Shown here: positions 1 to 7,645 of the stretch, piece after piece
Layout: every line of letters begins with the position of its first letter
Numbering within the stretch: the stretch's first letter is position 1
Source of the DNA: Spirochaetia bacterium
GTDB lineage: Bacteria; Spirochaetota; Spirochaetia; Sphaerochaetales; Sphaerochaetaceae
DNA: 40,293 nucleotides
NCBI GenBank assembly: GCA_009930325.1
Contig: RZYO01000013.1
Span: 1 to 40,293 of the forward strand
Direction of reading: 5' to 3'
Notes under the pieces: generated by a model
The model's input: only the letters and a program-made list of their open reading frames with translations
What the model was told of the DNA's origin: nothing
Databases searched by the model: none
Program-made: the position numbers and the translations under genes

Positions 1-380
1 CAATGGAGAAAGAAGTTTCAACAGAGATGATAGAGATAGAAGACCTTCAAGAGATGGAGGGGATAGAGGCCCATCTAGATTCAATGGAGAAAGAAGTTTT
101 AACAGAGATGATAGAGATAGAAGACCTTCTAGAGATGGAGGGGATAGAGGCCCATCTAGATTCAATGGAGAAAGAAGTTTCAACAGAGATGATAGGGATA
201 GAAGACCTTCAAGAGATGGAGGGGATAGAAGATCCCCTAGATTCAATGGAGAAAGAAGTTTTAACAGAGATGATAGAGATAGAAGACCTTCAAGAGATGG
301 AGGGGATAGAAGATCCGCTAGATTCAATGGAGAAAGAAGTTTCAACAGAGATGATAGAGACAGAAGACCTTCAAGAGATG
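1..380 (+). repeat. 81-bp tandem repeat, four full copies plus a partial fifth
   Basis: Units begin at 1, 82, 163, 244 and 325, an exact 81-bp period. Copies differ by only a few substitutions; the fifth diverges after about position 380. Because 81 is a multiple of three, copy number can change without a frameshift. The near-identity suggests recent expansion by slippage or recombination. Confidence 0.95.
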
Positions 381-628
381 ACAGAGATAGAAACTTTTCT
401 AGTGGTGATAAAGAGAGAAGATATTCTAGGGATTCAAGAGATGGAAGTTCTTCAAGAGGGGAAGGCGAAAGAAGATATTCTAGAGATGATAGAGAAAGAA
501 AGTATACAAACAACAATTTTTCAAAATCAGAAAATCCAAGTTCAGATAGATCTAGAGTAAAATCAAGCAAACCTAAACCTTATGGTTTTGAAAAGAAAAA
601 TAAATCAAGAGATGATAATGATTTTTAA
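2..628 (+). CDS. Arg/Asp-rich repeat tail of a 5'-truncated gene
   Basis: The window opens inside this gene, so its N-terminal domain is not visible. Frame 2 stays open from the first base to the TAA at 626-628 and encodes a strongly basic and acidic, low-complexity tail. A 27-residue unit (NGERSFNRDDRDRRPSRDGG then DRGPSRF) repeats four times, followed by a fifth partial copy, a degenerate RYSRD/RKY stretch, and a KPKPYGFEKK end. RGG/RD-rich tails like this occur on bacterial RNA-binding proteins such as DEAD-box helicases or rRNA pseudouridine synthases, where they are thought to add nonspecific RNA affinity. Which enzyme carries it here cannot be told. Frame 3 is also open over most of the repeats, but its product is an acidic repeat with no family resemblance and it ends earlier. 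Confidence 0.75.
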   Translation, partial: NGERSFNRDDRDRRPSRDGGDRGPSRFNGERSFNRDDRDRRPSRDGGDRGPSRFNGERSFNRDDRDRRPSRDGGDRRSPRFNGERSFNRDDRDRRPSRDGGDRRSARFNGERSFNRDDRDRRPSRDDRDRNFSSGDKERRYSRDSRDGSSSRGEGERRYSRDDRERKYTNNNFSKSENPSSDRSRVKSSKPKPYGFEKKNKSRDDNDF

Positions 629-686
629 ATGAATTACCATTTTTTCTTGATTAAAAAAAATACATAAAAAAAACAAAATTTAATAG

Positions 687-721
687 ATACCCTTAGAAAA
701 CTACTCAAAGGGTATTTTTTT
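687..721 (+). terminator. Rho-independent terminator after the repeat-tail gene
   Basis: An 8-bp perfect stem, ATACCCTT with AAGGGTAT (687-694 / 708-715), runs directly into a T tract. It lies 58 nt after the stop at 628. Confidence 0.8.
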
Positions 722-779
722 ATAAAGATTTTGATTAAAAATAAAATATATTTTAAAGATTAACTCTAGTCACCGATTT

Positions 780-796
780 AATATTATACTAATATT
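780..796. promoter_or_regulatory. Inverted repeat upstream of marR, candidate operator
   Basis: AATATTA-TAC-TAATATT is a perfect 7-bp inverted repeat with a 3-nt spacer, 42 nt before the marR start. MarR proteins commonly bind such palindromes near their own promoter. The sequence is all A/T apart from one C, so chance occurrence in this AT-rich DNA is a real alternative. Confidence 0.35.
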
Positions 797-838
797 GATA
801 TAACACTTGATGATAATAGAGTGATAAGGAGTTAATAT

Positions 839-1276
839 ATGGATAAGAGTGCATCTTGTGAGTTGCGTCGGTTGACCAATCATGTCAGAAGAAAACTGAT
901 GACCTTTAATGGTGATAAGAATAATAAGAGACAAACATCGTCTCATTATTACATTATTAATTATATTGCTGAAAAAGGTAATGAAGCAGTTTTCCAAAGA
1001 GACATTGATCAAAGATTTTCTTTAAGACGTCCAACCACAACGGAAATTCTAAAATTGATGGAAAGAAACGGATTAGTTACTAAGAAATCAGTTGAGAATG
1101 ATTTAAGGTTAAAAAAAGTTGTATTGACTAAAAAGGCTAAAGTTTTGGGTGAAGAATTTGAAGTATTTTTAGAAGATATGGAAGCTCAAATGTGCGAGGG
1201 CATTAATGAAGAAGAAATGGATGTATTCTTTAATGTCATTGAAAAAATGAGGCTTAACTTAGAGAAAGATTTTTAA
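839..1276 (+). CDS. MarR family transcriptional regulator
   Basis: A 145-residue protein with the winged helix-turn-helix layout of the MarR family: a helical N-terminus, a recognition region around RPTTTEILKLMERNGLV (about residues 64-80), a wing with KKVVLTKKAK, and a C-terminal dimerisation helix. An AAGGAG Shine-Dalgarno at 826-831 sets the start. The stop overlaps the next start as TAATG, so it is translationally coupled to the two ABC exporter genes downstream. MarR-ABC-ABC operons are a recurrent arrangement in which the regulator represses the exporter until it binds a toxic or signalling ligand. The ligand cannot be told from sequence. A perfect inverted repeat lies upstream at 780-796. 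Confidence 0.88.
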   Translation: MDKSASCELRRLTNHVRRKLMTFNGDKNNKRQTSSHYYIINYIAEKGNEAVFQRDIDQRFSLRRPTTTEILKLMERNGLVTKKSVENDLRLKKVVLTKKAKVLGEEFEVFLEDMEAQMCEGINEEEMDVFFNVIEKMRLNLEKDF

Positions 1277-3015
1277 TGAGAATTAAACCTATTTTTGGGA
1301 GCTTGAAGGGATATTATAAAGAAACCTTTCTTGCTCCCTTATTAGTGATTTTGGAAACATTATTGTTTTCACAAATTCCATTTATAATTGCAAAATTAAT
1401 TGACAATGGAATTAATGCTTCAAACAAAGATTATATTATTCAAACAGGACTTCAATTATTATTTATAACCTTTGTAATGGCTATCTTTGGTGTTCTTGCA
1501 GGTCTTTTTGCTGCAAGAGGTGCTGCTGGGTTCAGCAAGAATTTAAGACATAATTTATTTTATACAATTGAAAATTATTCTTTTTCAAATTTAGATAAAT
1601 TTTCATCTAGCTCATTGATTGTTCGATTAACTACAGATGTACAAAGATTACAGAATGTATATCAAATGTCAGTGAGAGGAGCTTTTAGAGCTTTAAGCAG
1701 TATATTTTTTTCAATATACATGTCTTATATAATTAGTCCAAGACTCTCATTAGCTTTTTTATTTGCAGTTCCTATTTCAGCTATACTTTTACTAGTAATT
1801 ATTAAATTAGCTTTTCCAAGATTTGATAAAGTGTTTAAGGAAATAGACAATTTAAATAGAATAGTAAAAGAAAATTTAGATGGGAGTAGAGTAGTAAAAG
1901 CTTATGTTCAAAGTGATTATGAAATTAAGAAATTTAAAGAAAAAAGTTCAAAACTAGAAAAACTGTATATAAGTGCATATAAGTTAATGGTATCTGTAAT
2001 GCCAATTATGCTTATGTGTGTATTTGCAATTACAATTGTGATTGTATTTTTTGGATCAAAAATGGTTATTAATTCAACTTTAACAACAGGGGAATTAGTG
2101 AGTTTAGTTAGTTATACTAGTATGGCGTTATTTGGATTAATTATGTTCTCGGCTGTATTTGTTATGGCTATTGTATCTGCCCCTAGTGTAAAAAGAATTG
2201 TAGATGTACTTGAAGAGAGTGTAGATATTAAAGATAAAAAAGATTCTATAAAAGAAATCTTAAATAGTGATATTGAATATAAAGATGTTAGTTTTAGTTA
2301 TTTAAAAAGAGATGATAAACTATGTCTAGAAAATATAAATTTAAAAATAAAAGAAGGCGAGAGTATTGGAATTATTGGATCAACTGGTTCTTCCAAAACT
2401 ACATTAGTTAATTTAATTCCAAGATTATATGATGTTCAATCTGGTTCGATAACAATTGGATCAGTTGATGTAAGAGATTATAATATTAAAATATTAAGAG
2501 ATAGTATTTCATATGCACTTCAAAAGTCAGTGTTATTTTCTGGAACTATTAAAGAGAATTTACTCTGGGGTAATGAAAATGCTAGTGATGAACAAATAGT
2601 GGAGATGTGTAAGATTGCTCAAATTCATGATTTTATTATGAGTTTAGAAGGTGGTTATGAATATAAAATAGAAAGAGGTGGAGTAAATGTATCAGGTGGA
2701 CAAAGACAAAGGTTGTCCATTGCAAGAGCTCTGTTAAAATCTCCAAAGATTTTAATTTTAGATGACTCTACAAGTGCTGTTGATATGTCTACTGAAGCCA
2801 AAATTAACAAAGAACTAAAGGATAAACTTCCTAAAACAACGAAAATAATTATTGCTCAAAGAATTTCAAGTATTGAAAACTGTGATAATATTATTGTCTT
2901 AGATGAAGGAAAAATTGTTGGTGAAGGGAAACATGACTTTTTATTAAAATCAAATGCCATTTATCAAGAAGTATATTATACTCAAAAAAAGGAGGTCTCT
3001 GATGCCTCCATTTAA
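1276..3015 (+). CDS. ABC exporter half-transporter, degenerate-site subunit
   Basis: A 579-residue type IV ABC exporter half: six transmembrane helices (about residues 15-310) followed by a nucleotide-binding domain. Walker A is GSTGSSKT (368-375), the signature is VSGGQ (472-476), and Walker B ends in LDD (about 492-497), so the usual catalytic Glu after Walker B is Asp. The switch His is Gln (IIAQRIS, about 528). This is the degenerate pattern of one subunit in heterodimeric exporters such as TM287/288 and BmrCD, so it should pair with the product of the next gene. The start overlaps the marR stop (TAATG). Substrate unknown; drug, peptide or lipid export are all possible. Confidence 0.9.
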   Translation: MRIKPIFGSLKGYYKETFLAPLLVILETLLFSQIPFIIAKLIDNGINASNKDYIIQTGLQLLFITFVMAIFGVLAGLFAARGAAGFSKNLRHNLFYTIENYSFSNLDKFSSSSLIVRLTTDVQRLQNVYQMSVRGAFRALSSIFFSIYMSYIISPRLSLAFLFAVPISAILLLVIIKLAFPRFDKVFKEIDNLNRIVKENLDGSRVVKAYVQSDYEIKKFKEKSSKLEKLYISAYKLMVSVMPIMLMCVFAITIVIVFFGSKMVINSTLTTGELVSLVSYTSMALFGLIMFSAVFVMAIVSAPSVKRIVDVLEESVDIKDKKDSIKEILNSDIEYKDVSFSYLKRDDKLCLENINLKIKEGESIGIIGSTGSSKTTLVNLIPRLYDVQSGSITIGSVDVRDYNIKILRDSISYALQKSVLFSGTIKENLLWGNENASDEQIVEMCKIAQIHDFIMSLEGGYEYKIERGGVNVSGGQRQRLSIARALLKSPKILILDDSTSAVDMSTEAKINKELKDKLPKTTKIIIAQRISSIENCDNIIVLDEGKIVGEGKHDFLLKSNAIYQEVYYTQKKEVSDASI

Positions 3016-4891
3016 CTCAAAAGGAAATAGGTTGGGTGTAAAAAACGATAAACCTAAATCTTTAAAAAAGACTACTTTAAGATTGTTTAAATATTTAGCT
3101 CCATACAAAGTTAAATTAATAGTTGTGCTTTTTTGTATTCTCTTAGCATCTTCGACAACAATAGCTTCCTCTGTATTCTTAAGATTTATTATAGATAATG
3201 GGATAACGCCTTTAATTGGGGTTGAGAATCCAAGTTTTGATTATTTTTTTAGAACAGTTCCTTTGTTTGCAGGTATATTGTTAATTGGTGTTTTTGCAAT
3301 GTATTATTATTCTAAGCAAATGGTAATTATTTCTCAAAAAATTTTAAAAACTCTTAGAAATGAAATGTTTATTCATATGCAAAGTTTACCTTTAACATAT
3401 TTTGATACTAATGGTCATGGAAATATAATGAGTCGATATACAAGTGATATTGATGCTATGGTAAATTTATTAGCACAGAGTTTACCTCAGCTATTATTAG
3501 GTCTGTTACAGTTTGTTGGTATATTGATTGCTATGTTGATAACAAGTTGGCGATTATCTATTATTGCCTTTATATTGCTTGCTGGAACTCTTTTTGTAGT
3601 AAAAATAGTAGGCCAAGCTTCAGGTAAATATTTCTCAAAACAACAAGCCTCTTTAGGATCTGTTAATGGATATATCGAAGAAATGGTTGCCGGACAAAAA
3701 GAAATAAAAATATATAATCAACAAGATAATGTTAATTTAAATTTTGATGAGTTAAATAAAGAATTATGTTCAAATTCAACTAAGGCTAATTCTTTAGCAA
3801 ATATTTTTATGCCTTTAATGACTGGTTTAAGTTATATTCAATATGTAATTCTTGCCATTGTTGGTGGTCTTTTAGGTATTAGTGGTTATTCTTCAATTAC
3901 TTTAGGAGTTCTAGTTAGTTTCTTACAATTATCAAGAAATTTGTCACAGCCTGTTGCTTCTCTAGGACAGCAAATAAATTCATTAATGCTTGCTTTAGCT
4001 GGAGCTGAAAGGATTTTTGATTTATTAGATGAGAAAAGTGAAGAAGATGAGGGATATATTGAATTAGTAAATGCAAAAGTTGAAAAGAATCATGTTGTTG
4101 AATGTAATGAATCAACTTGTCATTGGGCTTTTAAAGATGGTGATAAATTAACTTTACTTAATGGGGAAGTTGAACTTAAGGATGTAGATTTCTCATATAA
4201 TAAAGAAAAGCAAATATTAAAGAAAATTAATGTTGTAGCAAAGGCAGGAGAAAATATTGCTTTTGTAGGATCAACTGGAGCTGGGAAAACAACAATAACA
4301 AACCTCATCAATCGTTTTTATGACATAGATTCTGGGGCTATTTATTATGATGGAATAAATATATGTGATATTAAAAAGAGTGATTTACGTAGAGCTTTGG
4401 GTTTTGTTTTGCAAGATACAAGTTTGTTTAGTGGAACAATAAAAGAAAATATTAGATATGGGAATTTGAAAGCAAGCGATGAAGAGGTAATTAATGCAGC
4501 AAAACTTGCTAATGCTCATCATTTTATAACTTTACTTGAAGAAGGATATGATACATATCTAGATGGTGAAGATAATTTGTTATCAGTTGGTCAAAGACAA
4601 TTATTGGCAATAGCTAGATGTGCTATAGCTAATCCTCCTGTTATGATATTAGATGAAGCTACTAGTAGTATTGATACCAGAACTGAAAAAATAGTCCAAG
4701 AAGGTATGAATAAATTGATGCAAGGTAGAACTGTTTTCGTTATAGCTCATAGATTGTCTACTATTCGTAACAGTGATATTATTGTTGTATTAGAAAATGG
4801 CGAAATAGTTGAGATGGGTAATCATAATCAATTATTAGCAAATAAATCTCGATATTATAATCTATATACTGGATTAACTAAATTAGATTAA
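3002..4891 (+). CDS. ABC exporter half-transporter, catalytic subunit
   Basis: A 629-residue partner of the preceding exporter half: a transmembrane domain (about residues 35-335), an acidic linker containing a Cys-x4-Cys (about 345-385) seen in the YheH-type family, then the nucleotide-binding domain with Walker A GSTGAGKT (423-430), signature LSVGQ (527-531), Walker B MILDE with catalytic Glu552, and switch His583. The LSVGQ signature is non-canonical and would complete the degenerate ATP site made with the upstream subunit, while this subunit's intact Walker motifs pair with the upstream VSGGQ. I chose ATG 3002 over ATG 2954 because an AAAGGAGG Shine-Dalgarno (about 2988-2995) sits just before it. 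It overlaps the upstream gene by 14 nt. Confidence 0.9.
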   Translation: MPPFNSKGNRLGVKNDKPKSLKKTTLRLFKYLAPYKVKLIVVLFCILLASSTTIASSVFLRFIIDNGITPLIGVENPSFDYFFRTVPLFAGILLIGVFAMYYYSKQMVIISQKILKTLRNEMFIHMQSLPLTYFDTNGHGNIMSRYTSDIDAMVNLLAQSLPQLLLGLLQFVGILIAMLITSWRLSIIAFILLAGTLFVVKIVGQASGKYFSKQQASLGSVNGYIEEMVAGQKEIKIYNQQDNVNLNFDELNKELCSNSTKANSLANIFMPLMTGLSYIQYVILAIVGGLLGISGYSSITLGVLVSFLQLSRNLSQPVASLGQQINSLMLALAGAERIFDLLDEKSEEDEGYIELVNAKVEKNHVVECNESTCHWAFKDGDKLTLLNGEVELKDVDFSYNKEKQILKKINVVAKAGENIAFVGSTGAGKTTITNLINRFYDIDSGAIYYDGINICDIKKSDLRRALGFVLQDTSLFSGTIKENIRYGNLKASDEEVINAAKLANAHHFITLLEEGYDTYLDGEDNLLSVGQRQLLAIARCAIANPPVMILDEATSSIDTRTEKIVQEGMNKLMQGRTVFVIAHRLSTIRNSDIIVVLENGEIVEMGNHNQLLANKSRYYNLYTGLTKLD

Positions 4892-4920
4892 GAATTAAGT
4901 TGATAATTTTAGATGTGAAA

Positions 4921-4948
4921 GTTATTATATAAATATAACAGTTTTTTT
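4921..4948 (+). terminator. Weak hairpin with T tract after the exporter operon
   Basis: GTTAT/ATAAC arms (5 bp, 9-nt loop) are followed by AG and seven T. The stem is short and AT-only in part, so termination is uncertain. Confidence 0.3.
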
Positions 4949-4951
4949 ATC

Positions 4952-4966
4952 TGATAATGATAAATA
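4952..4966. promoter_or_regulatory. Upstream Fur-family box-like site
   Basis: TGATAATGATAAATA matches the 7-1-7 Fur-family consensus (TGATAATNATTATCA) perfectly in its left half and poorly in its right half. It lies just upstream of the perR -35 element, so it could be a second, weaker operator. Confidence 0.35.
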
Positions 4967-4973
4967 TTTTATA

Positions 4974-5002
4974 TTGACTTTTTTTATCTAATGAAGCATA
5001 AT
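4974..5002 (+). promoter_or_regulatory. Sigma70-type promoter of perR-rbr
   Basis: TTGACT (4974-4979), a 17-nt spacer, then CATAAT (4997-5002): five of six matches in each hexamer. The predicted transcription start falls inside the Fur-family box at 5009-5023. Confidence 0.7.
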
Positions 5003-5008
5003 CCTTAT

Positions 5009-5023
5009 AGATAATGATTTTCA
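5009..5023. promoter_or_regulatory. Fur/PerR box over the perR transcription start
   Basis: AGATAATGATTTTCA matches the 7-1-7 consensus TGATAATNATTATCA at all but two defined positions. Its place just downstream of the -10 element is typical of an autorepression operator for Fur-family regulators. Confidence 0.65.
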
Positions 5024-5036
5024 ATAAGGAATATTT

Positions 5037-5432
5037 ATGGTAGAAAGAAGACAAACAATTCAAAGGGGATTAGTTTTAGATGCAGTAATTGATTTATTTA
5101 ATCATCCAACTGCACATGAGGTTTATGAATATATACATAAAACTCATCCATCTGTAGGTAAAGCTACAGTGTATAGGAATTTGAATTTATTAGTTGATGA
5201 AGGAAAATTAAAAAGAGTTTTTGCTATTGATGGACCAGACCACTATGATTCTACTACAGAAGTTCACCAACACTTAGAGTGTAAAATATGCAAAAAAGTA
5301 ATTGATGTATCTTTATCAATAAATGATGATAATTTTATCGATGTTGAAAAGCAAACAGGGTTTTCAGATATCGATAGGAATATAATAATAACAGGAATTT
5401 GTCCTGAATGTTTAGAAAAAGCTAATAAATAA
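5037..5432 (+). CDS. perR: Fur family regulator, PerR-like peroxide sensor
   Basis: A 131-residue Fur-family protein. It has an N-terminal winged helix (HPTAHEVYEYIHK, then GKATVYRNLNLLVDEGKL), the metal-site segment DHYDSTTEVHQHLECKICKK, and two CxxC pairs (CKIC and CPEC) for the structural zinc. The residue in the VID segment after the first CxxC is Asp rather than Glu, which in PerR distinguishes the peroxide-sensing iron site from Fur. The next gene is rubrerythrin, a classic PerR target. Start supported by AATAAGGA just upstream. A Fur-family box overlaps the predicted transcription start, so it probably represses itself and rbr until peroxide oxidises it. A Fur assignment cannot be excluded by sequence alone. 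Confidence 0.8.
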   Translation: MVERRQTIQRGLVLDAVIDLFNHPTAHEVYEYIHKTHPSVGKATVYRNLNLLVDEGKLKRVFAIDGPDHYDSTTEVHQHLECKICKKVIDVSLSINDDNFIDVEKQTGFSDIDRNIIITGICPECLEKANK

Positions 5433-5453
5433 ATTAGCAAAGGAGTGATATTA

Positions 5454-5996
5454 ATGGAATTCAAAGGCTCAAAGACTGAGAAAAACTTAATGGATGCATT
5501 CGCAGGAGAATCACAAGCAAGAAACAAGTATACTTATTTTGCTTCAAAAGCAAAAAAAGAAGGTTATGTTCAAATAGCTAATATTTTTGAAGAAACTGCT
5601 AATAATGAAAAAGAACATGCAAAAATTTGGTTCAAATTATTACAAGAAAATGGTGAAGTTCAAGATACAATATCAAACCTAAAAGCAGCAGCAAGTGGTG
5701 AGAATTATGAATGGACTGATATGTACCAAAGAATGTCAGAAGAAGCTCAAGAAGAAGGTTTTTCAAAAATTTCTAAACTATTTAGTATGGTGGCTGAAAT
5801 TGAAAAAGAACATGAAGCAAGATATTTGGCATTATTAAAAAATGTTGAAGATGGTTTAGTATTTTCACGTGATGGAGATATGATTTGGAAGTGTTCAAAT
5901 TGTGGATATATCCATATTGGAAAGAAAGCTCCAGGTGTTTGCCCAGTATGTGCTCATCCTCAAGCTTATTTTGAATTAGAAAGTAAAAATTATTAA
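5454..5996 (+). CDS. rbr: Rubrerythrin
   Basis: A 180-residue rubrerythrin: an N-terminal four-helix diiron domain with the ligand-bearing segments [25 protein letters not shown] and [11 protein letters not shown], then a C-terminal rubredoxin domain with CSNCG and CPVCAHP binding one iron. It reduces hydrogen peroxide to water with electrons from NADH by way of rubredoxin or flavoprotein donors and protects anaerobes from oxidative stress. The ATG at 5454 is preceded by AAGGAG with proper spacing; an in-frame GTG at 5445 overlaps that ribosome site and is less likely. It lies 21 nt after perR and is probably in the same peroxide-regulated operon. A terminator follows. Confidence 0.95.
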   Translation: MEFKGSKTEKNLMDAFAGESQARNKYTYFASKAKKEGYVQIANIFEETANNEKEHAKIWFKLLQENGEVQDTISNLKAAASGENYEWTDMYQRMSEEAQEEGFSKISKLFSMVAEIEKEHEARYLALLKNVEDGLVFSRDGDMIWKCSNCGYIHIGKKAPGVCPVCAHPQAYFELESKNY

Positions 5997-6015
5997 TAAT
6001 TCATTTTAATTGTTA

Positions 6016-6042
6016 AGGCTATCTTATTGATAGTCTTTTTTT
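6016..6042 (+). terminator. Terminator after rubrerythrin
   Basis: AGGCTATC pairs with GATAGTCT (one G-T wobble; 6016-6023 / 6029-6036) and runs into T7. Confidence 0.8.
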
Positions 6043-6044
6043 AT

Positions 6045-6084
6045 GAAAAAAATAAGACCTTAGATTTCTATCTAAGATCTTATT
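6045..6084 (-). terminator. Terminator of the minus-strand secreted-protein operon
   Basis: A 15-bp stem with one mismatch (6051-6065 / 6070-6084, loop TTCT). On the minus strand it is followed by a run of seven or more U. It sits just past the stop at 6115. Confidence 0.85.
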
Positions 6085-6114
6085 ATTATAAACAACACAA
6101 TAAGCACTTGTGTA

Positions 6115-6741
6115 TTAATTGATTGAGAATGTTACTTGTATATTACTAATGTAATTACCTGGTTTTAATATATCTTTTTCCTGCCATGTTAATTTAAAAT
6201 TTGCCATATTTGATAAATCGTAATAATTACTTTGAGATAATGGAATGGTATAATTATATAGATTAGAACCCAATGGGGTATTGTAGAAGTTAACCCCAGA
6301 AACAGAGGAAATATTTTCGATTTTCATTGTTTGAGAATCAATTATATAGCCATCTTGCCCTTGTGCAACATTCCCATATTCATCTAATAATTGGAAAAAA
6401 CCTACTTCTAAAGCAATGTTTAAATTTATATCACTTAGTTCAGCTCCTGTTACACGGATTGAAAAAGGTGTAAGCTCCCAAGATTCACTTAATAATAATA
6501 TTTCATTATTTGTATCTTGTGAAATAATTGTTCCATCTTCAAGTGGAGCATTATTATAATAAAGTTGAGCAATCAAGTCTTCTTTTGGAGCATCAGCAAC
6601 AACAGTAGCACTTTGATCGGGGTTGTTTATTGTAATTCCAGAATCAATATAATCAGGAGCATTTGGTGCAACAACTAAATCAGCAAATAACGAAAAACTT
6701 GCTAATAATGAAAAAAGGAAAATAATTTGTATTTTTTTCAT
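6115..6741 (-). CDS. Secreted beta-sandwich protein, paralogue 1
   Basis: A 208-residue protein with a signal peptide (MKKIQIIFLFSLLASFSLFA, cleaved before D). I cannot assign it to a named family with certainty. The mature chain is rich in short beta strands and has few charges. Its end, NYYDLSNMANFKL then a Pro-Gly-Asn-Tyr turn and ISNIQVTFSIN, resembles the last strands of the proteins at 6812-7351 and 9247-9828; a VVADAP segment near residue 47 recurs as VVVADAK in the 9247 protein. The fold is reminiscent of fimbrial or spore-coat-U-type subunits, which is an inference from pattern only. It lies 70 nt downstream of the 6812-7351 gene in the same operon, with a TAGGAG Shine-Dalgarno. Confidence 0.75.
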   Translation of the reverse strand: MKKIQIIFLFSLLASFSLFADLVVAPNAPDYIDSGITINNPDQSATVVADAPKEDLIAQLYYNNAPLEDGTIISQDTNNEILLLSESWELTPFSIRVTGAELSDINLNIALEVGFFQLLDEYGNVAQGQDGYIIDSQTMKIENISSVSGVNFYNTPLGSNLYNYTIPLSQSNYYDLSNMANFKLTWQEKDILKPGNYISNIQVTFSIN

Positions 6742-6767
6742 TAATTTCTAACTCCTATTAATTATAT

Positions 6768-6789
6768 AATAACATTTTTTCATGTTATT
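6768..6789 (-). other. Intercistronic hairpin
   Basis: AATAACAT and ATGTTATT are perfect 8-bp arms around a 6-nt loop, between the two secreted-protein genes. No T run follows on the minus strand, so an RNA processing or stability element is more likely than a terminator. Confidence 0.4.
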
Positions 6790-6811
6790 TACCATTTTTT
6801 TACAAAACGAT

Positions 6812-7351
6812 TTAGTTTTCAGCAATACTGATTGTAATATCTGTGTAATATCTCCCAGCACCTATTGCACTATTAACTGGACTTTGAATTTGAAATGTAA
6901 ATTGAGGAAGATTAGGATTAGATAAATCATAATATTGCCCAGTTACAAACGTTAATAAACCATTTGAAGGCACTTTATTTATTATATTTGGAGTTAAAGA
7001 AATATATACTTTATTTTGTCCATCTTTATAATAATAACTTGAATTAGAAACGCTTATTTCATGTGATTGATTACTTTCGACAGAACCAAAAAATGTAACA
7101 ATAAAATTTTGCGTTGTAAATCCGTCTGAAATATTAAAAGGATTATTAACATCAATGAGATCCTCATGGACGCCATCTTCATCTATGAAATATGTTCCAT
7201 TTGTAATGTCATTTTCAGTAATAATAGTATTGTAATATCTTCTCATAGTTAACTGTCCAGCAACATCTGTATTAAGTAAAATTTGTGGGTCAGCAAAAAG
7301 AGGTAATGATATAATAAAGCTAGCGAATAGTATAATAAGCTTTTTAACCAT
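6812..7351 (-). CDS. Secreted beta-sandwich protein, paralogue 2
   Basis: A 179-residue protein with a signal peptide (MVKKLIILFASFIISLPLFA, cleaved before DPQ). Not a named family that I recognise. The C-terminal part (GQYYDLSNPNLPQFTFQI, then AGRYYTDITISIAEN) aligns by eye with the ends of the 6115-6741 and 9247-9828 proteins; the shared pattern is YY-D/N-x-S, a hydrophobic strand, then Ala/Pro-Gly-x-Tyr-x-S/T-D/N and a last alternating strand. It is likely exported to the periplasm or cell surface. It is first in its operon, with an AAAGGAGG Shine-Dalgarno and a strong TTGACA-17-TATATT promoter upstream at 7420-7448. Confidence 0.75.
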   Translation of the reverse strand: MVKKLIILFASFIISLPLFADPQILLNTDVAGQLTMRRYYNTIITENDITNGTYFIDEDGVHEDLIDVNNPFNISDGFTTQNFIVTFFGSVESNQSHEISVSNSSYYYKDGQNKVYISLTPNIINKVPSNGLLTFVTGQYYDLSNPNLPQFTFQIQSPVNSAIGAGRYYTDITISIAEN

Positions 7352-7419
7352 GTTTTCCTCCTTTGTTTAAAAATAATATTATTTATTGCTAAAAGATAGT
7401 CTTTTTTCTTGTGATTATA

Positions 7420-7448
7420 AATATATTATATCTTTCTTCTTGTGTCAA
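7420..7448 (-). promoter_or_regulatory. Promoter of the minus-strand secreted-protein operon
   Basis: On the minus strand, TTGACA (7443-7448), a 17-nt spacer and TATATT (7420-7425). The hexamers and spacing are identical to the promoter of the related gene at 9247. Confidence 0.65.
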
Positions 7449-7645
7449 TAGTTTATCTTTGGGGTGTTAGAAGTCTTTTTTAATTGTTGTAATTATTATT
7501 TTATTTTTTATATATATGTGTGTTTAAACGTGTAATAATACAATAAAAAAGTAACCTTTATTCTTTATTTTCTCTATCTGTATAATAATAAGTTTTTTGA
7601 ATGTTATGACAAATATAGCTTAATTCTTATACTAACTAAATTGCT

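Noticed and set aside
1-380. CRISPR array
   Set aside because: The repeats are directly contiguous with no unique spacers and are coding.
3-560. Long open frame in frame 3 across the 81-bp repeats
   Set aside because: An 81-bp repeat without stops opens more than one frame. Frame 2 gives a recognisable Arg/Asp-rich tail and continues to a stop followed by a terminator; frame 3 gives an acidic repeat and stops earlier.
2954-3001. Earlier ATG for the second ABC gene
   Set aside because: It lacks a ribosome site, whereas ATG 3002 has AAAGGAGG at correct spacing.
1276-4891. Loss of catalytic residues in the first ABC subunit as evidence of a pseudogene or a new system
   Set aside because: Asp after Walker B and the Gln switch, together with LSVGQ in the partner, are the normal asymmetric pattern of heterodimeric exporters.
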